From Meandrina meandrites (taxonomy: Eukaryota; Cnidaria; Anthozoa; Scleractinia; Meandrinidae), in contig OY855908.1 of the NCBI GenBank assembly GCA_963693305.1, forward strand, positions 6,662,501 through 6,726,500: DNA of 64,000 nucleotides, written 5' to 3'. The translations under genes were made by a program, and so were the position numbers. Under the pieces are notes generated by a model. It did no database searches. It worked only from the letters and a program-made list of their open reading frames with translations, and had not been told where the DNA came from. Numbering within the stretch: the first letter of the stretch is position 1; the number at the start of each line of letters is the position of its first letter. This document shows, piece by piece, positions 21,830 through 32,414 of this stretch.

Positions 21830-24018
21830 CTGATTGATTGAAATCCTTCCCTTTGGTTCATCTGATAATGAAAACCAAGGCACAAACTGCTCAACGTGAA
21901 TCCTGCAATCACAACAAATACCAGCCCGTTTACAGTATTTAAGCTTGCGCAAATCTGACTGTGACAAGAAGTGCAGACATTCTTCACATCCACGCATACC
22001 ATGATCCCGGCATTTAACTGATTTCGAACACACTGGACAGCACACACACATCTCGTATGTCATATTTTCTAGCCAGAAGAACTCTTTGCGCATGCACTCA
22101 AGGATTAGTGTCAGTTGCCATTGAATACCACGGCTGGTTGTCACATCAAAGTTGCCATGAGTGAGATCTGCCTTCCTATCAAGATCATCATTCCCACTGA
22201 GGAAAACGATTTCGATGGACGAGGAATGGCACAGAAAGGTAACGGAGCTTCCTTCATCTGGACGGATGTGAAACATGGCAAAATTCTTGTGCAACCGAGG
22301 TTTCACTGGACTCTTCCATTCTTTGTTGCACCACTGGAAAAACTGTAATACAAGTCGGGAGAACAGACCAGGAGGCACTCGACCCGATTCGAATTTTACG
22401 AATAGCGACGGGATCTTCACGGAATCAAGAATCTTAAGGACGTCATCAGTTGGAGGCGACATCAACATGGATGGCACAAGGTATTTCTTTCTAGAATTGG
22501 AGGTTGGCCAGGAACAGATCAAGCTCAATCTTTCCATTATTGCAATAAGACTCTTGCGTGTTTCTTGGTTGCCAAACAAAGGTTTCCAAACATGGTCAAC
22601 GAGCTTTTCATCCAAGATTCCTGTCTTCTCAAGCTCAAGCCACAGAACTTCAACTTTTTCCTCCAAGTGGTCATAACGCTTCACGGTTATGATTTTCTTA
22701 AAAACGTCAATGAGCCACTGGGGATCTAAAATCACCATTGTCTCCAACTCTGGCGAGCCACTAAAATGAATCACAACTCTCAGATCGTGCAAAAAATTCA
22801 GTAATGTAGAAAAATCCTCCTCATCACTAATACTGCAGACGCTGGATGCAATTAGTTTGGCTTCATCTAGGGTTATCCACTTGTCACATTCTTTACGGGC
22901 TCGGAGAGCCTTTTCAAATTCCAACCACTTCAATGGAGTGGCTTCTTTCATCTGCGGCAACTCCTTGGCAACAGCAAGCACTTCTTCTCTCAGGCGTCTG
23001 ACTTCAGGACACTCGTGTTTGCTTCCTGACTTCGTGTTATCCACGACGAAAACATCTTTAAATAGATGTTCTCGGTAAATTCTCGTTCGCAAAACTCCAT
23101 ATGCTTTAAGAGCCAAATCTCTGGCATCAGAACCACAGTACGGCTTGTCAGCATGGGTGCAAACCAAGAACACTGGGGGTAACTTTCTAGGTGATGACTC
23201 AGGAACTTGCATAGAGGGCTCGTGGCAGGTAACATCTGGACTCACCAAGGAATAAATCGACGACATCCAAAAATCGAGGTATTCTAGGTTTGTCTTGCTA
23301 CAAGAAATGTCTACATTGTTTTTGTACAGTCCTTTCCTTACGGGAGGGTCGGCCCTTTCGTCTGGATCACGACTTAGGTCAGAAACCAAAATGTAGATGG
23401 CTTTTTCTGTCAAAAAAATTGGATGTGTGTCGTAGTAAACTGACTGTCCACCAAAATCCCACAAAACACAATAGACTCCGTCCTCATCTTCCACACTTTC
23501 GCCATTTTTAAGTCTATTTTCTACCAATGCCGCTATGGCTTCTGGTAGCTTTGGTACAGATAGATGAGTATCAGTAGTTATCGTGTTTCGCCGAACCTCT
23601 GAAAATCCAAGCCCAAGATTGCGGTCTGCAACTGATGGCCCAGAGCTACTTGTGCTGGACTCTGCAAGATCTCGTGAGTTTAATTTACCTTCCATCAAAC
23701 TTTCGCAAATCAACTGAGCTGCTGCACGATGTTCAAATGAAATGGATGTCTCAGACTCTGTTTCTTGATTCCTTTCGTCCGTTTTCCAAATCTCTGTCGA
23801 GACTTTGAAATACGAAGGATCCGTCTCTATGCCTTCCGTGCTTTCTTCCTCTTGATTGAACGGTTCTCCTTTTAAAGACTTTTTCAGGCTGGTCTTTCCT
23901 GTCCGACTCTGTCCTATGAACATGATTGGAACTCGTTTTATGCATGCTTTCCCTTCCGCAAGAGCTTTCTTGTACGCTTTTAGTGCCAGGGGACCACGGG
24001 CAAGAATCTCCAAAGGAA
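21830..24018 (-). CDS. Roco-family GTPase, ROC-COR exon
   Basis: This 2.2-kb internal exon follows the acceptor CTCATATTTCAG at 24019 (phase 1) and ends ATCAATCAG|GTTGGT (phase 0). Counting from LEILARG, the ROC domain has a P-loop GQSRTGKT near residues 34-41, a G3 DFGGQ near 186-190 and THADK as G4 near 286-290. The COR domain follows (LHDLRVVIHFSG, ILDPQWLIDVFKKII, YLVPSML). A Cys-rich segment (CVCCPVCSKSVKC, CEECLHFL, GICCDC) near 658-705 may bind zinc. Roco proteins are GTP-regulated dimeric switches in signalling; here the neighbouring exons add a death domain, pointing to innate-immune or cell-death signalling. The 5' exon or exons before 24018 were not found, so the N-terminus is missing. 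Nothing in the exon is broken. Confidence 0.85.
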
Positions 24019-24640
24019 CTGAAATATGAGTTAAACATCAGTTTTAGTGATTTCTGTTATCCCAGACCAGCACTTTTTCCGTTTTTTAGTAACTCGCGAT
24101 CAGGCGTTCTTTTCTTTTCGCGGCGGAAACGCCTAGTTTTAAAATCTCAAAATAATATCGTTTTCATTAATTAATTTTTAGCAATTCAGTTACGGTTATT
24201 CATGCTCCCTGTGTCGAACAATTAAGAGTACAGCAATACACAAACAAGTAATGATCGTCCTCTATCGATGCTGGTTTACGGAAGCATTGTAAACATTGTA
24301 TTAATATTGCATTGGCTAAAAGGTGTTTCCTTCATATTATTCCATAGAGTTGCACATTTCTTCCTCGGGTACTTTTTTGTGGAGCCATTTTTCTATATCT
24401 TCACTTTCCAGACTTTCTTTGCGAACGTCTCGATTTTAGCCAAGCACATTCCTCTGGATTGCTTACAGGCATGCATTTGCTAAGTACAGTTATCTTGATG
24501 TGTTTATCTAACTCTCTGGATTGAAGGTATTGATGAATTGTGGTACTCGGCGGTAAACATCAGGAAGTTACGGATGTGTTTTGACATAGCGGATTAGTGT
24601 ATCGTCATCTGTGGTCTGAAACGCAAGAAAGTGGATTTTG

Positions 24641-25729
24641 ATGTGGGAAACTGTTAGATTTGGCCTTTCTGCTAGTGTCTTTGGTCAAGAAATTGGAGGA
24701 AACAAAGGCGAGTCTCACACGACAAATTGTCTTGAAGAAATTGCCAAAACTTGCAAGGTAGGCTTTTGTATTAATTTAAATTTCACCAAATTCCCCAACC
24801 AAAACCCTATTAATCACATTTACGTAAAAGACCAGGTGATATTTTGTTTGAGAAAGAACATGAACCAAACACTAAATGAAGACGGCTTCTTGTCAGGCCC
24901 ATCTACATCAGACCAAAACGGACAAGAACCGTCCGAGGAATTGCTGTTAGCATCAGATGGCGAATTTAAAAGTGGCCAACGGTCGCCTCTCCGGAAGCGC
25001 CGCCACACAGAAGGTAGGAAGGAAAACATCCCTCAGAAAAGATTTCGCCTGAACAATCGCTACAGCAACCCATCTCTGGAGAGGAAAGTTGAAAAATCCA
25101 AAGCGTCCATAGAGAAACTGGAAGCACACAGAACAAAGAAAACGTGCCCAAAAGATCTGCGCTACAACGTAAGAGTGAACATAGTGCCGGATGATGACTT
25201 CAAAAGTGACATCAAGCATATCCGGAGAGAAGCAGAACAAAAACTTATCGGAGCGCTCACACGCTACCACTACAGACGCGTGGAAAGCAACAAAATCAAG
25301 CTCAGTAAAGTTGAGCATAGACCGAACACTACCAGAGAGAAGAAAACGAACAATCCTGATCTAGTTAAGAACAGGCCACGTCCAGAAAGGCCAACTCGCT
25401 CTGAGAATGTAATAGCTTTAGCCACCGAACTGACAGACAAAATCAAAAAAGTGGAAGAAATGATGAAAGCTTTAGACAATAAGAAGAGTGAATCTCATCC
25501 CTGTGTATTTTCTGACTGTTCAGGAAAAAGGAGGGAGAAAGAAAAGCGCAAAATCGTAAACAATAAACACCGAGAACGTAAAAGCAACAAGAGATTAAAC
25601 ATTAGAAGAAAAAACACTGAGTTGAACCAGAGGTACATAAAAAAACCTCTCAAATTGCAAAATTTCAACTCACGAGACAAATTTACTATCAAGGGGTCTG
25701 AAATTTATCCAAACACCGATTCCAGATAA
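24641..25729 (+). pseudogene. PLE copy 1, N-terminal basic region
   Basis: A very Lys/Arg-rich frame (RSPLRKRRHTEG, RREKEKRKIVNNKHRERKSN) with a likely coiled coil around ALATELTDKIKKVEEMMKAL. It ends near SEIYPNTDSR. PLEs usually have a KG-x-F/Y-PTP motif here, and the next frame supplies TPIPDKNRVRQQ, so a single extra A in the CCAAACA run near 25712 explains the break. The inferred natural start is the ATG at 24859 or upstream. Confidence 0.7.
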
Positions 25730-25730
25730 G

Positions 25731-26786
25731 AATCGCGTCAGGCAACAACTGCTTCTAGACTTCAAACATTTCGCGAGACGAATGCGTCTCGGTTACATTT
25801 TTAACAACAAAGATAGTGCACAGCACCCCTTCCACGTTAAATCGAACTGGGAACCTCCAGTTCAACCATCAGTTGCACTTGAAACATATTTAGAAGAAAT
25901 TAAAGTACAACTCGCTGAGATCGAGATTACTAAGCCACGAAATAACCTGCCTTACCAAGAACGTATAGCACTGAAAGATTTGAAATCTAACACAGAAATA
26001 GTTATCAAAAAGGCAGACAAAGGATCCACAACGGTCATTATGAACAAACAAGATAAGATAACAGAGGGCCAAACTCAACTTGATGATAGAAAGAACTACA
26101 TGCCCCTAGAAACACCAATGGTGAAGGAGACCTCACAAAAAGTCAAAGATTTAATTAATGAACTCCATTTAGGAAATCACATAGACACAAAGACCAAAGA
26201 ATGGCTTTCTCAAACACCTAACCCACCGCGCATACCAGTGTTTTACACACTAACAAAGATTCACAAACCGACTCTTACTGGAAGACCAATAATTTCGGGC
26301 TGTGAAGGTCCGAAAGAACGTATATCATCATTTATAGACCACATCCTCCAGCCTATTGCCAAAGCGCAAAAATCATACCTCAAAGATACCACAGATTTCA
26401 TTAACTTTAAAGAAAGGACAAAAGTCCAACAAAATACGATTCTAGTTTCAATGGATGTTACCAGCCTGTACACCAATATCCCCCAAGAGGAAGGGATAAA
26501 CACTGTATGCATAGCATACGAAGACTTCTATAAGAACAACACTCACATTCATACAAATTCACTCCGCAACATGCTTAGACTTATACTTCAGGAGAACTCC
26601 TTCCATTTCAACGGAAGGAACTATCTCCAAACCCATAGTACCGCAATGGGGACAAAAATGGCAGTTGCTTTCGCGAACATTTTTATGTCCGCAGTAGAAT
26701 CTAAAATTATCGGTAAAAGCAAGATAAAACCCATTGAGTGGAAGAGATTCATAGATGACGTGTTCTCGTTGTGGAACACAAACTGA
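25731..26786 (+). pseudogene. PLE copy 1, reverse transcriptase, ended by in-frame TGA
   Basis: The frame runs from NRVRQQLLLDFKHFARRMRL through all RT motifs (catalytic Asp of SMDVTSLY and the FIDD pair both present) to WNTN-TGA at 26784-26786. The same frame continues open after the TGA (EEIDQFISEANRHHPTIKFT) to 27386. The identical TGA is present in copy 2 at 30767, so it predates the split between the copies. Confidence 0.75.
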
Positions 26787-27386
26787 GAGGAAATAGATCA
26801 GTTTATTTCAGAAGCAAACAGGCACCATCCTACCATTAAATTCACGGCTGAAATATCAGAGAAGGAAATAAATTTCCTAGACACTACTGTCTTCAAAGAC
26901 GAGAGATTTAACAAAGATTCAATCTTTGATATCTGCACACACTTCAAGCCGACTGAGAAATTTCAATACACGCATTTCTCCTCCTGTCACGCTCCAGGTG
27001 TGAAAAAAGGTTTTATCAAAGGTGAAGCACTTAGGCTTCTGAGAACAAACTCTTCAAAAACAAATTTTGAAGAAAAGATCAAAAATTTCAGATCAAATTT
27101 GCGTGTTCGAGGCTATCCAGAGAAACTGGTCAACAAAGCCCTCGAAGAAGTCGAATTTAAAAACAGGAAGTCGGCATTACAACAGAAACCAAAATTGCAA
27201 AAGAGACTATTGCCTTTTGTCACACAATATAATCCATCAGTGCCCAATCTTAAAAGCATTTTAATGAGCAAATGGCATTTAATCCAAGACCAACCTCTGC
27301 TTAGAGAAATATACAGAGACCCTCCTTTTATCTCCTACAGGAGAGGAAACTCTCTGAAAGACATACTTGTTGGAGCTAAACTCTAA
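26787..27386 (+). pseudogene. PLE copy 1, RT thumb and C-terminus
   Basis: Same frame as the RT, after the stop codon. It reads EEIDQFISEANRHHPTIKFT, later FLDTTVFKDERF and KGEALRLLRTNSS, ending LKDILVGAKL-stop. These are the standard PLE motifs after RT motif C. There is no GIY-YIG domain and no cysteine cluster. Confidence 0.7.
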
Positions 27387-28136
27387 AGGTCAAAGAAAAA
27401 AAAACGCCCCTTTTCACAAATATCTATCGTACAAATGAAACAAAAAAGCAGGGTGTTTAATTTAATTTACTTTTGTAACAAACGTATTTGCAATGCAATA
27501 TTGATTTTATATACAAGCAAATCTAATAGGGAGTTAGTGCTGTCAACAAGTGCAATAGTCAGTTTTGTTGAACCTTTTACTTTCTTCCAAACTCAAACAA
27601 AACAAAAACGGTCCTCTGGAGAAAAAAATATCGTTTTTTTTTCTTTTTGCACCCTTAATTTTCTTTAAACTCAAACAAACTAAAACAAACGGTCCGTTGA
27701 GCTTTCTTGTGTAACTTTATTTTATCTTTGATATAACTTATTCGTTAAGTTGAATTCTCATTTTTTTTTTTGCGTTTTCACAATGACTACTCACAAACAT
27801 AGAAAGAGCCTGCGTTTTTCGGCTTAAACCCATGATCGAATTGGAATCATTTTCTCATGAAAATGAGAACGTGTGTGTTTCTCAAACATTCACGACTTTT
27901 GCTCGATAAACTGTAAAAAAAGTACTAAACGGAATTTCCATTAGGAAGAAAAATTAAAACGATAGAAAAACTATAGCAAGCACCCGCACCACCATGACAT
28001 GGTCGGTATTTCTGCTTGTTGAACTTAGCGATGTAAGATTTACGGTCTCTATTTTATTACTTCCTGTACAAATAAAACAAAATATATACAATATATATTT
28101 AATAAATGCTAAAAACTATTATCATCATCACATTAC

Positions 28137-28157
28137 CTGCAGGATTCCTTTCTGCCT
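28137..28157 (-). other. Candidate 21-nt micro-exon
   Basis: Acceptor TTTCTTTTTTCTTGCAG, 21 nt, donor GTAATGTGATGATG. Phase 1 reads AERNPA between split codons; phase 1 is open. An identical core lies at 37708-37728 in the duplicated block. Confidence 0.4.
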
Positions 28158-28388
28158 CTGCAAGAAAAAAGAAACATCATCAACATTTAAATCATATGTC
28201 GGTTCGAAAATAAGGGAGTGCTCAATCTCTCATTTGGTAGATTTGCGAAGTGTCAAAAATTTAAACAAAGATTGAATAACAGTGATTTAAGGTCTTCATT
28301 TTTTTTTTTACTTCCTTTACACATCAAACCTAACATGGGCAATATAAGTTTTAATAAAGACTAACAACCATTATCATCATCATATTAC

Positions 28389-28409
28389 CTGCAAGTCTCA
28401 AAAGTGCAT
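28389..28409 (-). other. Candidate 21-nt micro-exon
   Basis: Acceptor TTTCTTTTTTCTTGCAG, 21 nt, donor GTAATATGATGATG. Phase 1 reads ALLRLA. It lies exactly 252 bp from its neighbour at 28137, so the cassette itself is tandemly repeated. Confidence 0.4.
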
Positions 28410-28904
28410 CTGCAAGAAAAAAGAAACATCGTCAATATTTACAGAATGTTCGTTCGAAAATAAGGGAGTCATCAATCTGTCAGTTTGTAGACTTGCAAAG
28501 TGTCAAAAATTTCAAACAGTAATTGAATAACTGACGTTTGAATGATGCTACACTCAATTTAGTAAAAATAGTTCTTAACGTCAATAAATTGTATGTACAA
28601 TTGTATGTATGTTTTCTAGATTATTTAATTGTAAATACAAACTGAACTGAACGGATTTATCACTAATTTTTGAAATTCCATAAAGAAAAAATAACGCCTC
28701 TTTTCACAAATATCTATCATACAAATGAAACAAAAAAGCAGGGTGTTTAATTTAATTTACTTTTGTAACAAACGTATTTGCAATGTAATATTGATTTTAT
28801 ATACAAGCAAATCTAATAGGGAGTTACTTCCTTTACACATCAAACCTAACATGGGCAATATATGTTTTAATAAAGACTAACAACAATTATCATCATCATA
28901 TTAC

Positions 28905-29311
28905 CTTTAAAGGAGCTCTCTCACGGGGATTTCGCAGATTTTTGGTCTAAACTGTTCTGAAATTAGTGGTAGGCAACTATACCCGTGAAAATCATTACCG
29001 TTGAATATCTAAAGGAAGATATAACCTTAATATGTGGATAGAAATCTAACTACGGCTAAAAATATCGATTTTTTTTGTAGACATGCGGAAACAACTTGAA
29101 AAGTTTAGCTAAACTTTTCAAGTTGTAGTCCATTTCCATCCTAGCCATCTGCAGCTTATGATGCTTGTTAACAGTTTCCGTGCTCTAAAATACCAATTGT
29201 TAATACAAATGGACTATTATTTTTTGGTTTCCTTCGACACAAATATAAATTTTGGCTTTACAAAAATCTGCCAAAATCCGTGACAAAGCCCCTTTAAGTC
29301 TCTTCAATATC
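28905..29311 (-). other. Candidate micro-exon split by a MITE
   Basis: The donor side (CTTTAAAG|GTAATATG) lies at 28905 and the acceptor side (TTTTTTCTTGCAG|AGATATTGAAG) near 29311. The 387 bp between them are a piggyBac-like MITE plus its TTAA duplication. The intact version is at 38491-38511, where phase 1 reads ILKRIK. Confidence 0.45.
28911..29293. mobile_element. piggyBac-like MITE, 383 bp, TTAA target
   Basis: TTAA at 28907-28910 and 29294-29297 flank ends AGGAGCTCTCTCACGG and (complement of the right end) AGGGGCTTTGTCACGG, an imperfect inverted repeat extending about 30 bp. A 36-bp perfect palindrome around TTTAGCTAAA sits at about 29090-29125. The TTAA duplication is the piggyBac signature. 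The empty site survives at 38490-38500. No transposase is encoded. Confidence 0.8.
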
Positions 29312-30362
29312 TCTGCAAGAAAAAAGAAACATCATCAATTTTTTCGTTCGAAAATAAGGGAGTGCTCAATCTGTCAGTTGGTAGTGCAAAGTGTCAAACA
29401 TTTCAAACAGTAATTGAATAACTGACGTTTGAATGATGCTACACTCAATTCAGTGAAAATAGTTCTTAACGTCAATAAAGTGTTTGTACAAATTAGGCTG
29501 AGCGGAGGTTTTATCTTTTTTCTAACAAACATTCGCAATACAGTTGATACTCCATTTATCCAATAACCTGCAGCAAGGGCTGTTTCGAAGTGTAAGAATT
29601 TGTTTCTTCCGGCCTTACTTTCTTTCAAACTCAAAAACAATAAAATGGTCCGTTGAACTTTCTCGTGTAACTTTGTTTCTAAAGTTGGTTTATTAAGTGA
29701 AAATAGTTTTTATTTTCCGTATCTTTTATAAAAATGAAATTGTTTTTTTCTTTGGTATATTGTATAAAAATTAAATTGAGGGGAAATTTTTAAAAAAATC
29801 CATAACAAAAAAAACGATGTTTTTTCACGAATATCTATCTTCTTTTAAATGAAAACATGACAGGATATTCAGCTTAATTTATTTTTGTAACAAACATTTG
29901 CATTGCAATTGATACTATACATATATCCAATAAGTATATAGTGCTGTTACTGAGTGTAAAAATTTGCTTCTTTCCCCCATTAAACCAACTAACAACAGCA
30001 GTATCGTTAATTCAGTTTATTTTTATAACAAACATTAGCAACGTAACATTGATTTTATATCAATGCACATCTTATAGGCAGTTAGGGGTTTTACCAAGGG
30101 CAATTAAATAGGCGGCTGAGGCGAGGTCTATTACAAAATTTTGTCGGTACAAATGCGACGAGGAAGTGACAGTGACGAGAAGGCTCCTAATAAAATCCGT
30201 ACAAACTCCGTTTCATCCTGAAAATAATACAATTACTCGAATTAAAAGACAACTCGTGTACGGCTAGGGAAGCGAAAATAACGATAAAATTAAAAGAAGA
30301 TCACAAAATATCTCTAAAAAAAATTAAAATTAGCATTGCTTGCCGAGTACCGCAATAGAGAT

Positions 30363-31140
30363 AAAGATACCACAGATTTCATTAACTTTAAAGAAAGGAC
30401 AAAAGTCCAACAAAATACGATTCTAGTTTCAATGGATGTTACCAGCCTGTACACCAATATCCCCCAAGAGGAAGAGATAAACACTGTATGCATAGCATAC
30501 GAAGACTTCTATAAGAACAACACTCCCATTCCTACAAATTCACTCCGCAACATGCTTAGACTTATACTTCAGGAGAACTCCTTCCATTTCAACGGAAGGA
30601 ACTATCTCCAAACCCATAGTACCGCAATGGGGACAAAAATGGCAGTTGCTTTCGCGAACATTTTTATGTCCGCAGTAGAATCTAAAATTATCGGTAAAAG
30701 CAAGATAAAACCCATTGAGTGGAAGAGATTCATAGATGACGTGTTCTCGTTGTGGAACACAAACTGAGAGGAAATAGATCAGTTTATTTCAGAAGCAAAC
30801 AGGCACCATCCTACCATTAAATTCACGGCTGAAATATCAGAGAAGGAAATAAATCTCCTAGACAGTACTGTCTTCAAAGGCGAGAGATTTAACAAAGATT
30901 CAATCTTTGATATCTGCACACACTTCAAGCCGACTGAGAAATTTCAATACACGCATTTCTCCTCCTGTCACGCTCCAGGTGTGAAAAAAGGTTTTATCAA
31001 AGGTGAAGCACTTAGGCTTCTGAGAACAAACTCTTCAAAAACAAATTTTGAAGAAAAGATCAAAAATTTCAGATCAAATTTGCGTGTTCGAGGCTATCCA
31101 GAGAAACTGGTCAACAAAGCCCTCGAAGAAGTCGAATTTA
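30363..31140 (+). pseudogene. Penelope-like element copy 2, left part
   Basis: Nearly identical to 26382-27159 of copy 1, starting at AAAGATACCACAGATTTC, so its 5' part is missing. Motif A (SMDVTSLYTNIP), motif B and FIDDVF are present, and so is the shared TGA after WNTN. It ends at GTCGAATTTA, where the Ngaro-like element is inserted; the rest resumes at 36738. Confidence 0.85.
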
Positions 31141-31355
31141 TGCCGATACATTTTACTTGACCAGGCTGAACTTATTTCGGGAGCTCTGTGTGGGGTCGTG
31201 CTAGTTTGCTGAAGATGATAGGGTTTACAACAAATATATATACTCGTATGTTGGAGTTATTTGGCCACTACTATGTTGTGGCAATTTTAATTGAAAATCA
31301 ACTAAAAGTGCATTAGTTGACAATGTAAATGTCAGCAAAGGTGGGGCGAAAAAAG
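31141..31355 (-). repeat. Ngaro split repeat A1
   Basis: Begins TGCCGATACATTTTACTTGA and matches 31654-31880 (A2) apart from a ~20-nt deletion near 31328 and a few substitutions. It forms the outer end of the element. Confidence 0.8.
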
Positions 31356-31432
31356 GCGCCCCCCTTTGATTACAAGAAAGTACGCATAGATGGTAATACG
31401 ACAAACAGCGTTAGGGGAGCGGAGGGAGGGAA

Positions 31433-31653
31433 AAATGTGTTGTTCCAAGAGATGCAATCGCTGTGATGGTGAAAGCAAGAGGGAATTAATGCGAGGGCGA
31501 CCAGATCTTTATACACCGGTACGCCCAGTTATGATTGACTGTTATGTGATATGATAAACCACCGTCGGATGAACAAATATGCGCCAAGACTACAATGGGT
31601 CATTGCATCGACATAAATAACATTATGCCTTGACATAATGCTTGGTTTTATGC
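31433..31653 (-). repeat. Ngaro split repeat B1
   Basis: Matches B2 at about 36513-36737, both running from TGTGTTGTTCCAAGAGATGC to CATAATGCTTGGTTTTA. It abuts A2 directly, recreating the circle junction TTTTA|TGCCGATA. Confidence 0.8.
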
Positions 31654-31880
31654 CGATACATTTTACTTGACCAGGCTGAACGTAATTCGGGAGCTCTGTG
31701 TGGGGTCGTGCTAGTTTGCTGAAGATGATAGGGTTTACAACAAATATATATACTCGTATGTTGGAGTTATTTGGCCACTACTATGTTGTGGCAATTTTAA
31801 TTGAAAATCAACTAAAAGTGCATTAGTTGACAATGTAAATGCTAAATAGAATATCATGTTCAGCAAAGGTGGGGCGAAAA
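31654..31880 (-). repeat. Ngaro split repeat A2
   Basis: Internal partner of A1, the longer of the two. It starts TGCCGATACATTTTACTTGA immediately after B1. Confidence 0.8.
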
Positions 31881-31944
31881 AAGGCGCCAAAAGCCACAAA
31901 AATGTGGCCGCCCCACCAAGACGTCACTTCAGAGCTCGCGAATT

Positions 31945-31985
31945 GTTTTTTTTTTGTTTTGTTTTGTTTTGTTTTGTTTTGTTTT
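31945..31985. repeat. (TTTTG)n microsatellite
   Basis: Six or more tandem TTTTG units after a T-run, inside the Ngaro-like element. Confidence 0.9.
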
Positions 31986-32047
31986 CGGAAAGTGATACCA
32001 CAAATTAGACGATAATTGATTATGTTAATAACTGGAACGACAGATCA

Positions 32048-32414
32048 GTAGCAGCCCTTGTCTGACCTACATCACTGTGAGATTATTGTTTTTCAACACA
32101 ACCTGTGCTATAAAATAGTGTAGCGTAGCAGCCCATGACTGACCTACGTGACTTCATGTGGTATTAATAAAAAAGACGCATAGTAGTAATAGTTTAGATA
32201 GTATATAAAAATTAAACGCCTTACGACAGAACTCATAGCAGCCCATGTCTGACCTACGTTTCTGTCGTATGTTAAACTAGAACACGTGTACATTATATCA
32301 GATATGAAAATACTGCCATATAACAGAACTTGTATGTAGCAGCCCATGTCTGACCTACGTTTCTGTCATACGTAAAGTGGTAATTGTATCTGTAGCAGCC
32401 CATGACTGACCTAC
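32048..32414 (-). repeat. Five spaced 23-bp repeats downstream of the recombinase
   Basis: AGCAGCCC(A/T)TG(A/T)CTGACCTAC occurs at about 32050, 32127, 32237, 32338 and 32394, spaced 55-110 bp, with nothing else conserved between them. They lie between the recombinase stop and repeat A2. Confidence 0.85.

Larger units (their letters stand above)
24641..27386 (+). mobile_element. Penelope-like element, copy 1 (no endonuclease)
   Basis: Three reading-frame segments belong together: a basic N-terminal part (24641-25729), the RT (to 26786) and its thumb/C-terminal part (26787-27386). RT landmarks are KKADKGSTTVI, KIHKPTLTGRPIISG, SMDVTSLYTNIP (motif A), AMGTKMAVAFANIFM (motif B) and FIDDVF (motif C). 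The family normally ends in a GIY-YIG endonuclease, but this copy stops at LKDILVGAKL and the following DNA is unit-type repeat, so the endonuclease is absent. It lies just upstream of the Roco exon, in opposite orientation. Confidence 0.85.
27387..30362. repeat. Unit-type repeat DNA downstream of PLE copy 1
   Basis: Positions 27387-28905 are nearly identical to 36962-38490, so the PLE and its 3' flank were duplicated together. The block holds three candidate micro-exons with conserved flanks, several AACGGTCCGTTGAGC blocks and the GACGTTTGAATGATGCTACA block. Positions 30275-30355 are another fragment of the hairpin-downstream part of the unit (AAGAAGATCACAAAATATCT). No gene is seen. Confidence 0.7.

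Noticed and set aside
21541..22047. 168-codon - ORF overlapping the end of the ROC-COR exon
   Set aside because: It is another frame of the Cys-rich segment running into the intron; the in-frame splice solution at 21830 explains the region better.
24572..24615. Possible additional 5' exon of the Roco gene (TDDDTLIRYVKTHP on -)
   Set aside because: Acceptor CTTGCGTTTCAG and a GTAACT donor are present and the frame is open, but it ends in phase 2 and the ROC-COR exon needs phase 1.
25782..26786. A host telomerase-like RT gene
   Set aside because: The motifs (ADKGSTTVI, MDVTSLYTNIP, FIDD), truncation, stop codon and second copy identify a Penelope-like element.
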